Shown: one piece after another, positions 58,285 to 64,000 of the stretch
Position numbering within the stretch: the first letter of the stretch is position 1
Layout of the letters: each line of letters opens with the position of its first letter
Origin: an uncultured Clostridia bacterium
GTDB lineage: Bacteria; Bacillota; Clostridia; Christensenellales; Borkfalkiaceae
Reading direction: 5' to 3'
DNA length: 64,000 bases
Assembly: GCA_944336975.1 (NCBI GenBank)
Contig: CALVLH010000002.1
Coordinates: 94,749 to 158,748, forward strand
Translations under genes and position numbers: made by a program
The notes under the pieces: model-generated
Seen by the model: only the letters and a program-made list of their open reading frames with translations
Told to the model about the DNA's origin: nothing
Database searches by the model: none

Positions 58285-59301
58285 ATGGCAGAAAATCAGA
58301 ATATCAATGTTGCTGCTCCCGATACCGAAGAAAAACAGTACTCTTCCCTGCGTTATGCATGGGGCGCGTTCGTTTCCTTCTTCGGGTTCACGACCAAAAC
58401 GCATCGCGGAAGCAAAAAACGTGCAAGACTCGTGGCAGACATCGTCACCTATGCGGTATTGCTCTTCGGCGCGTTCATCATGATCTATCCCTTCTGGTGG
58501 ATGCTTGCGGGTTCGTTCGCATACACCGACAACAACGGCAATACCCAGCTCTATACGATGGTTTGGTGGCCGTTGCGCACGACGTTCGATAACGGCAACC
58601 GCGGACCTTTCCTCAACTACATTATGGTCTTTGAGAGAGGCTTCACGGGAATTCGTCAGACGTTCTGGAGAGTGCTTTTGAACAACATTCTCTACTCGAC
58701 CGTCCCCGTTGTCGTCGGCGTCATCACTTCCGCGTCCGCAGCGTTCTCGTTCGCAAAGATCAACTGGATCGGCAGAAACGCCGTGTTCTATTTCCTCCTT
58801 GCGGCGATCATGGTCCCCGGACCTTCGCTCATGATCTCCCAGTACGTCATGTACGTCAACCTCGGTTGGACGAACAACGGACTTGCGCTGATCATCCCCG
58901 GTCTGTTCGGATCCATCATGACGGCGTTCTTCATCCGTCAGTTCCTGTTCGGTCTGCCTACTTCCATCATCGAAGCGGCAAAGATCGACGGCGCGGGATA
59001 CTTCCGTATCTTCTGCGGGTTCATCCTTCCTCTTGCGATGCCCGCGATCATGGCGCAGGGAATCCTGTCCTTCATGGGTTGCTGGAACAACTACATGGGC
59101 AGCTTCCTGTTCGTCAGAAACACGCAGTGGTACAACCTGCCGCACGCTGTCTCCACGATGGAGAGCCAGTCGACGTTCGCGTCCAACTTCGCGCCCGTCA
59201 TCGCAGCGTCGGTCATTTGCGTCCTGCCTGTCATGATCCTGTTCGGTTGCTTCCAGAAGCTCATCATCGGTTCCTTGATGTTGACGGGTTCCAAGGAGTA
59301 A
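58285..59301 (+). CDS. Sugar ABC transporter permease (MalG type)
   Basis: 338 residues. About six membrane segments, first at about 50-70 (IVTYAVLLFGAFIMIYPFWWML); EAA loop TSIIEAAKIDGAGYFRIFCGFILPLAMPAIM. Pairs with the MalF-type protein 16 bp upstream. Terminator follows, so the transport unit is binding protein-permease-permease. Confidence 0.93.
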   Translation: MAENQNINVAAPDTEEKQYSSLRYAWGAFVSFFGFTTKTHRGSKKRARLVADIVTYAVLLFGAFIMIYPFWWMLAGSFAYTDNNGNTQLYTMVWWPLRTTFDNGNRGPFLNYIMVFERGFTGIRQTFWRVLLNNILYSTVPVVVGVITSASAAFSFAKINWIGRNAVFYFLLAAIMVPGPSLMISQYVMYVNLGWTNNGLALIIPGLFGSIMTAFFIRQFLFGLPTSIIEAAKIDGAGYFRIFCGFILPLAMPAIMAQGILSFMGCWNNYMGSFLFVRNTQWYNLPHAVSTMESQSTFASNFAPVIAASVICVLPVMILFGCFQKLIIGSLMLTGSKE

Positions 59302-59319
59302 TCACAAACAAAAAAAATT

Positions 59320-59348
59320 CGGAGCGGTTCGCCGCTCCGTTTTTTTTT
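59320..59348 (+). terminator. Terminator after the permease genes
   Basis: CGGAGCGG (59320-59327), loop TTCG, CCGCTCCG (59332-59339), TTTTTTTTT. Confidence 0.93.
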
Positions 59349-59686
59349 GCAAAAAATCTCGGGTTGCGAGGGGCGCGGAGGAGCGGCGTTTGTCCGTGCG
59401 GCAAATTTTATGCAAGACGTGAGCCGCCTTTGAACGCAAAGTCGGAAGCGGCGGCGAGCCGTGTGAAAAGCAAATTTACCGCGGCGAACCTTCTCGGAAA
59501 AGAGCGCAGAAGAGCGGTGCGTTTTTGTCCCACGCCGAAAATAAAGCGGGCGGGGAGCGACAGCTTATCCCGCTTCGGCAACGCCGAAGCGGCGAGCGGA
59601 ACAGGCGCGTATATCGCCGTTTATGTGCATATCCCGAAGGTTATATGAAAAGTTCCCGGATTATTAAAAAAAATAGTAAAATGGGG
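59349..59686. other. Intergenic, no gene seen
   Basis: GC-rich 338-bp stretch; short frames have no ribosome site. Only the promoter at its right end stands out. Confidence 0.4.
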
Positions 59687-59715
59687 TTGAAAAACACAGA
59701 GAAATGCTTTATAAT
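59687..59715 (+). promoter_or_regulatory. Promoter of the GH43 genes
   Basis: TTGAAA (59687-59692), 17 bp, TATAAT (59710-59715). Confidence 0.8.
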
Positions 59716-59747
59716 AGTATCAGTATCAAATAATAATGGGGGACATT

Positions 59748-61202
59748 ATGAAACGTAACAAAATCATAACTTTGGCACTTGCCTCCGTGTTTGCCGTGAC
59801 GGCGTGCGTCGGGCTGGCGGCTTGCAAGGACGATCCTTCGGAATCCAAACTGCCGCAGTATAAGTATTGGCTTCCGGACAAGCCCACGACGCGATACGCT
59901 TCCGTTCACGATCCTTCCGTATTCCAGGATCCCGCAGACGGTATGTTCTATGTTTTCGGATCGCATTTCGCGATCGCTTCTTCGCAGGATCTGATCGCAT
60001 GGACGCAGGTAGCCACGGACGGCGCGCAGGGACAGCAGATGCTGTACGGCACGACTAACTGGCGAACGGTCATTCCGGAATCGGCGGCGCTCGTCGGCGG
60101 CTCGCAGAATACCTGGGCGCCCGACGTGGAATATCTCGGCAACGAATATCACATGTATTACTCGCTGACGTCCGGGTTCGGAAGCGGCAAATCGGCCATC
60201 GGCAAAGTGACTTCGGACAATGTGACGGGACCTTATTCGGACGAAGAGGTCATCGTGTTCAGCTCGGAGAAAGCGGGCGAACCCAACGCGATCGATCCCG
60301 AACTCTTCTACGACAAGAGCGGAAAGCTGTGGATGGTCTATGGTTCTTTCTACGGCGGAATCTTCCTGCTCGAGCTCGATCCCGCAACGGGACTGCGAAA
60401 AGACGGCAGGACCTATCAGGATTATCAGGCGGGAAAATATACGCTGGAAGAATACTTCGGCAAGCTGCTCTGGAAGGGCGGCGGCGGCGGCGTGGAAGGG
60501 CCCTTCATCTTCTACAACGCGGCGCAGGGGTATTACTATCTCATGGTCAGCGACGGCGACCTCAATACCAACTATAATATGCTCATCGCGCGCAGCGAAA
60601 ATCCCGACGGTCCGTATGTGGACATCAAGGGCAACGACGTATCCAAGCAGACGGGCGGCGGCAACAAGCTCGCGGGCAACTATCAGTTTGCGGGCGATCA
60701 GGGATATGCGGCGATCGGTCACAACTCGGTCATCCAGATCGACGGCAAGACGCTCGTCGTCGCGCATACCCGTTACAGATCGGGAGAGAGCGGCATCACG
60801 CCCGGACATAACGTGCGCGTCATGGAAATGTACTTCAACGAAGACGGATGGCCGGTGCTTTCGCCCAACACCTATGCGGGCGAAGAACCCGGACTCGTCA
60901 CGGCGGAAGACGCAGCGGGCGATTATGAAGTGATCGTCCATACGACCAAACGCAACGACAAGACGTTCGTCGATTCGGTGGGATATACTTTCTCCGAAGA
61001 CGGGAAGATCCTCAGCGGTGCGACGGAAGCGGGCACTTGGACGGTCACGTCCGATTACTATGTCGAGATCGTGCTGAACGGCGTCACCTATAACGGTGTC
61101 ATCGCGCCCGCATGGATCTCTTACGAAAACGCGGCAGGGCTTTGCATGACCGCGGTCTCCGATCAGGGAGGAAGCCTCTGGGCAAATCCCGTCATCGAGT
61201 AA
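59748..61202 (+). CDS. GH43 family secreted lipoprotein (arabinanase-like)
   Basis: About 484 residues from ATG 59748 (GGGGGAC upstream). Lipoprotein signal (LALASVFAVTACVGLAACK, lipobox GLAAC). Five-bladed beta-propeller GH43 with the catalytic set: base Asp in YASVHDPSVF, pKa modulator Asp in NAIDPELFY, acid Glu in GGGGGVEGPFIF. C-terminal beta-sandwich (about 370-484, as in endo-arabinanases, GTWTVTSDYYVEIVLNGVTYNGVIAPAW). Releases arabino-oligosaccharides at the cell surface, the likely substrate of the transporter upstream. Confidence 0.9.
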   Translation: MKRNKIITLALASVFAVTACVGLAACKDDPSESKLPQYKYWLPDKPTTRYASVHDPSVFQDPADGMFYVFGSHFAIASSQDLIAWTQVATDGAQGQQMLYGTTNWRTVIPESAALVGGSQNTWAPDVEYLGNEYHMYYSLTSGFGSGKSAIGKVTSDNVTGPYSDEEVIVFSSEKAGEPNAIDPELFYDKSGKLWMVYGSFYGGIFLLELDPATGLRKDGRTYQDYQAGKYTLEEYFGKLLWKGGGGGVEGPFIFYNAAQGYYYLMVSDGDLNTNYNMLIARSENPDGPYVDIKGNDVSKQTGGGNKLAGNYQFAGDQGYAAIGHNSVIQIDGKTLVVAHTRYRSGESGITPGHNVRVMEMYFNEDGWPVLSPNTYAGEEPGLVTAEDAAGDYEVIVHTTKRNDKTFVDSVGYTFSEDGKILSGATEAGTWTVTSDYYVEIVLNGVTYNGVIAPAWISYENAAGLCMTAVSDQGGSLWANPVIE

Positions 61203-61245
61203 TCTTGCGCCCGCGGGGAGGGCGCTTTCGGGGGGAGAGAAGAAA

Positions 61246-62760
61246 ATGGCATTAAAATATCCGAGAAACCCGCATTTCAACAGACTGCAGATGCGCAGTC
61301 CGGACTTTCACACGTGGCAGGAGGGCTGTGCCCACGATCCTGCGATCCTCGAATGGGAGGGGACTTATTACGCCTATTCGACGGATACGTTCGGCGCGCC
61401 CAACGGGTATCAGATCCGCAAGAGCACGGACTTGCTCCACTGGGAATATTTCGGTTCGGCGTTCCGTCTGGAAGGCACGGCGCCCCGTTATAAAAAGGGC
61501 GAAGGCGTGCGCGCTTACGGGAAATTTCAGCCCGCGTTCGATTGGTGCGTGACCGATCAGAGTGAAGTCGGCTACGGGATCTGCACGCGCACGGACGGGA
61601 CGATGTCTTTCTGGGCGCCCCATTGCGTACGCGGCAACGACGGCAAATTCTGGCTGTACTTTGCGCTTACGGGCTATTTCGGCGGTTCGCGTTCGTGCAT
61701 CGGCGTGGCAAAGTCGGATACGCCGACGGGCGGGTTCGAATACGCGGGCATGATCGTCCAGTCCCCGGCGGGCTGGCGTACGCCCAACGCGATCGATCCG
61801 CAGGTGCTCTTTGCCGAGGCGGGTAAGATGTATCTCGTCTACGGCTCTTATGGGCTGGGGCTTTATCTCATCGAGCTCGATCCCGCGACGGGACTGCGCA
61901 AGGACGGCAGAACGTATGCCGAATACGACGAGGGCGCTTGCACGTTTGCCGAATATTACGGCACGCATCTTGCGAGCGGCTCGCTCGAGGGCGGCGTCAT
62001 CCGTTATCACGAAGGGGTTGACGTGCTCGAAAACGGCAAATGGGTCAAGAAGAACTATTATTATCTGATGTGTTCTTACGGGTCCCTGTCCTCCGTGTAC
62101 AATATGCGTTGCGGCAGGAGCGAAAAGCCGGAAGGTCCGTATGTGGACGTGAACGGAAACCCGCTCGTCTGTTCCACGGACATCGGGACGGGCAACAAGA
62201 TGCTCGGCTCGTTCCGTTGGGCGGGCGCCGCGATCGATTTCTTCTGTCCCGGGCATAACGATATGTTCTCGACGAAGGAAGGCGTCAACCTCATCGCCTA
62301 CCATTGCAGGACCAATTATTTCATCGAAAAGGGGCTCAGCCGTTCCAACAATTTCCACTATCTGTATCTGTCGCAGTACGCGTTCAATTCGGACGGATGG
62401 CCCGTGATGAACCCCAACCGCTATGCGCTGGAAGAGATCCAGGACGTTACTTCGGAAGAGTTGCTCAACATCACGGCGGGCAAGTTCGAAGCGGTCGCGT
62501 TCACGCAGGGCGGCGACGAGGTCAAATCCAAGCGTGTCATCCTGCGCGCGGACGGCAGCGTGAGCGGCGGATATACGGGAAGCTGGAAGATGTACGGCTC
62601 GCATTATATCGAGCTGGAAGTGTTCGGCGATACCTATCTCGGCGTGGTGATGCCCGCCTGGATGGACGATCAGAACGTCGGCGGGCTGACCGTGACGGCG
62701 ATGGGCAAGCGAAGCGGGATGGCACTCATCATGAACAGCACCAACAAGATCCGCGATTGA
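61246..62760 (+). CDS. GH43 family enzyme, cytoplasmic (arabinanase/arabinofuranosidase-like)
   Basis: 504 residues, no signal peptide. Catalytic set: CAHDPAILEWEG (base), NAIDPQVLF (pKa Asp), GSLEGGVIRYHEG (acid Glu). Shares the blocks ELDPATGLRKDGRTY and YVDVNG-type with the neighbouring GH43 gene, and the same C-terminal beta-sandwich (GSWKMYGSHYIELEVFGDTYLGVVMPAW), so they are paralogues with different compartments. Probably trims imported arabino-oligosaccharides. 43 bp after the first GH43 gene; SD GGGGGGAGAG. Confidence 0.9.
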   Translation: MALKYPRNPHFNRLQMRSPDFHTWQEGCAHDPAILEWEGTYYAYSTDTFGAPNGYQIRKSTDLLHWEYFGSAFRLEGTAPRYKKGEGVRAYGKFQPAFDWCVTDQSEVGYGICTRTDGTMSFWAPHCVRGNDGKFWLYFALTGYFGGSRSCIGVAKSDTPTGGFEYAGMIVQSPAGWRTPNAIDPQVLFAEAGKMYLVYGSYGLGLYLIELDPATGLRKDGRTYAEYDEGACTFAEYYGTHLASGSLEGGVIRYHEGVDVLENGKWVKKNYYYLMCSYGSLSSVYNMRCGRSEKPEGPYVDVNGNPLVCSTDIGTGNKMLGSFRWAGAAIDFFCPGHNDMFSTKEGVNLIAYHCRTNYFIEKGLSRSNNFHYLYLSQYAFNSDGWPVMNPNRYALEEIQDVTSEELLNITAGKFEAVAFTQGGDEVKSKRVILRADGSVSGGYTGSWKMYGSHYIELEVFGDTYLGVVMPAWMDDQNVGGLTVTAMGKRSGMALIMNSTNKIRD

Positions 62761-62767
62761 GTCTGAA

Positions 62768-62797
62768 AAAAGGCGTTCCCGTTCGGGGACGCCTTTT
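62768..62797 (+). terminator. Terminator after the GH43 genes
   Basis: AAAGGCGTTCCC / GGGGACGCCTTTT around GTTC, one G-U pair, T-run at the end. Confidence 0.85.
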
Positions 62798-62818
62798 CTG
62801 TAAGTTTAAGAAAAAAGA

Positions 62819-62847
62819 GGCGCGCTCTGCGATTTGCAGAGCGCGCC
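62819..62847 (-). terminator. Terminator of the small membrane-protein gene
   Basis: 12-bp stem GGCGCGCTCTGC (62819-62830) / GCAGAGCGCGCC (62836-62847), loop GATTT; minus strand continues CTCTTTTTTC. Confidence 0.8.
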
Positions 62848-63004
62848 GTTGTTCCGATCGCAAGCGGAGCGCGCCGCCGAAAGTGCGTCCGTCATGCGCG
62901 CTTTCACTTTTTTTAGGGGCGCCCGAACGGCGGCGGTTGCGGAAATTTCGCCGCGCCTACTATATATAATAATGTATAAAGAAAGCGGGGTTGCGGCGCG
63001 AGCT

Positions 63005-63313
63005 TCAATCGCGTTCGGGCGGGAAGCCGTCTTCGGAGGATGTCGTTTGGGATCCCGCGTCCGAGCGTTCCTCCGCCGAGCGCCGAGCGAGGATCTCGGC
63101 GTTTTCCTGTTCCGAATTCATAAAGTCCGTCTGCCGCGGTTTGCGACGGAAGGGATTCCCGTCTTTGACGAGCAGGAGCAGAGCGGCAAAGACCGTCATG
63201 CCGCCTGCGCAGAGGAGAGCGTAGATCCAGCCGACGAGTGCGCCGACGGGAATGATCGCCGCCGCGCACAAAACGGCAAGGATACAGAAGCAATAGCGCA
63301 ATATTTTTGTCAT
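63005..63313 (-). CDS. Small membrane protein of unknown function
   Basis: 102 residues. Two membrane segments (about 5-25, ILRYCFCILAVLCAAAIIPVG, and about 27-50, WIYALLCAGGMTVFAALLLLV), then a charged cytoplasmic tail (RRKPRQTDFMNSEQENAEILARRSAEERSD). SD AAGGAAAAAG before the ATG. No family recognised. Sits just before the rRNA promoters, facing away. Confidence 0.75.
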   Translation of the reverse strand: MTKILRYCFCILAVLCAAAIIPVGALVGWIYALLCAGGMTVFAALLLLVKDGNPFRRKPRQTDFMNSEQENAEILARRSAEERSDAGSQTTSSEDGFPPERD

Positions 63314-63440
63314 AACTTTTTCCTTCGGGTTATGGATTTATAGAAATTGTACCATAATCAAGTAGAAAACACAACATCTTGTAGGGTAGAAAAACCGGCA
63401 AAAAAAAGCAAAAAAAATCGAAAAAATTGACGAAAAACAG

Positions 63441-63469
63441 TTGACTTCATGAAAAGAAAGTGTTAAGAT
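63441..63469 (+). promoter_or_regulatory. rRNA promoter P1
   Basis: TTGACT (63441-63446), 17 bp, TAAGAT (63464-63469). Upstream ACAG and downstream GCTGTCTGA are shared with P2. Confidence 0.75.
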
Positions 63470-63559
63470 ATGCAAGCTGTCTGACGGAGACGTCCCCATA
63501 ACGGGAACGCGCCGCGGCGAAAAAACTTCATAAATCGCAAAAAAACTGTTAAAAAACAG

Positions 63560-63588
63560 TTGACAACGAAAACGGTTTATGATAGAAT
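63560..63588 (+). promoter_or_regulatory. rRNA promoter P2
   Basis: TTGACA (63560-63565), 17 bp, TAGAAT (63583-63588); spaced 119 bp from P1. Confidence 0.8.
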
Positions 63589-63683
63589 AAGCAGGCTGTC
63601 TGAAAGAAGCGGCAAGAAATCGGACGAACGGAAGCGAAAATAAAAGTTTCCAAAAAAATCTGAAAAAAGTCGCAAAAAAACAG

Positions 63684-63713
63684 TTGACAATCAAAACACA
63701 TATGTGTTATAAT
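63684..63713 (+). promoter_or_regulatory. rRNA promoter P3
   Basis: TTGACA (63684-63689), 18 bp, TATAAT (63708-63713); spaced 124 bp from P2. Best match to consensus; nearest to 16S. Confidence 0.85.
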
Positions 63714-63947
63714 GATTGAGCTTCACCGCGAGAGCGGGACGGCACCGAGCTGTTGTTCGGTTAACGCAGATTAAAAATAGAATAAGAAAGAAACGATTTT
63801 GTGATTATGCAATACTAAGTACAAATAAGTTTCTGTCAATTTTTTTGAGCATACAATAGTACTCAAAACAAAGTCAGCAAAAAGATAACGAGAATTTATT
63901 CTAGTTAGAGCCGCTGATATGTGTAGCGCATATCGGCTTTAAACAAT
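63714..63947 (+). other. 16S rRNA leader
   Basis: About 235 nt between P3 and 16S. Contains a hairpin AGCCG...CGGCT around 63909-63938, likely part of the processing stalk or an antitermination region. No gene. Confidence 0.5.
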
Positions 63948-64000
63948 TAAACTCAAGAGTTTGATTCTGGCTCAGGATGAACGCTGGCGGCGTGCTTAAC
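63948..64000 (+). rRNA. rrs: 16S ribosomal RNA, 5' end only
   Basis: Starts about 63948; AGAGTTTGATTCTGGCTCAG (63956-63975) is the conserved 16S 5' block, followed by GATGAACGCTGGCGGCGTGC. Position of the variable base in the 27F primer site is T (GATTCTGG). The gene continues outside the window. Same direction as replication, about 24 kb from oriC. Confidence 0.98.

Noticed and set aside
59709-61280. 523-residue minus-strand frame
   Set aside because: Antisense to the GH43 lipoprotein gene.
63338-63694. 118-residue minus-strand frame
   Set aside because: Lies across the three rRNA promoters and has no ribosome site.

Overview
The window is a near-complete stretch of a GC-rich (apart from its control regions) Gram-positive type chromosome. 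The best reading is an uncultivated gut member of Bacillota, class Clostridia. Evidence: a Shine-Dalgarno rich gene set, consensus sigma-A promoters (TTGACA-17-TATAAT), a Cys T-box, a preQ1 riboswitch with a QueT transporter, the sporulation protein YyaC, clostridial-type lipoproteins, and arabinan-type sugar use. A Christensenellales/Borkfalkiaceae-like lineage is my guess only; the 16S gene that would settle it starts at the last ~50 bases.

The replication origin lies at about 39.4-39.8 kb: an array of DnaA boxes plus an AT-rich stretch between rsmG (leftward) and dnaN (rightward). Genes to the left are mostly on the minus strand and genes to the right almost all on the plus strand, as expected for two replichores. 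dnaA is not next to it; the right side reads dnaN-rpmH-rnpA-yidD-yidC-jag, then yyaC, cvpA, degV, two parS-like sites, ftsH, parA, parB.

Left arm (1-39.4 kb, mostly minus strand): greA-lysS-unknown membrane protein-decarboxylase-holB from one consensus promoter; an aminotransferase with an Lrp-type regulator; queT under a preQ1-I riboswitch; a HAD phosphatase/hydrolase cluster with a second tight DnaA-box array at 10.24-10.42 kb; cell-wall proteins (NlpC/P60 lipoprotein, polysaccharide deacetylase); an acyltransferase with an Imm5-like protein; a tandem-OB SSB-like protein; comF and a cation/proton antiporter whose reading frame is disturbed twice; a 749-residue lipoprotein; rplM-rpsI; a naturally short AlaRS; cysE-cysS under a Cys T-box; a DeoR regulator; a membrane pyrophosphatase; GTP-type PEP carboxykinase; flotillin with its NfeD-type partner; a SLOG protein and rsmG.

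Right arm (39.8-64 kb, plus strand): the origin-proximal housekeeping cluster, a 1.4 kb gene-poor stretch at 44.2-45.6 kb, chromosome segregation genes, a DUF2156-GNAT fusion, then a carbohydrate locus (very large solute-binding lipoprotein, two permeases, a secreted and a cytoplasmic GH43 enzyme) and finally three tandem rRNA promoters and the start of 16S rRNA.

The most noteworthy signals beyond ordinary annotation are a set of genes with no Shine-Dalgarno whose start codon lies 6 nt after a -10 box (apparently leaderless), the second DnaA-box array 29 kb from oriC, the short AlaRS, and a possible attenuator in the leader of the sugar-transport operon.
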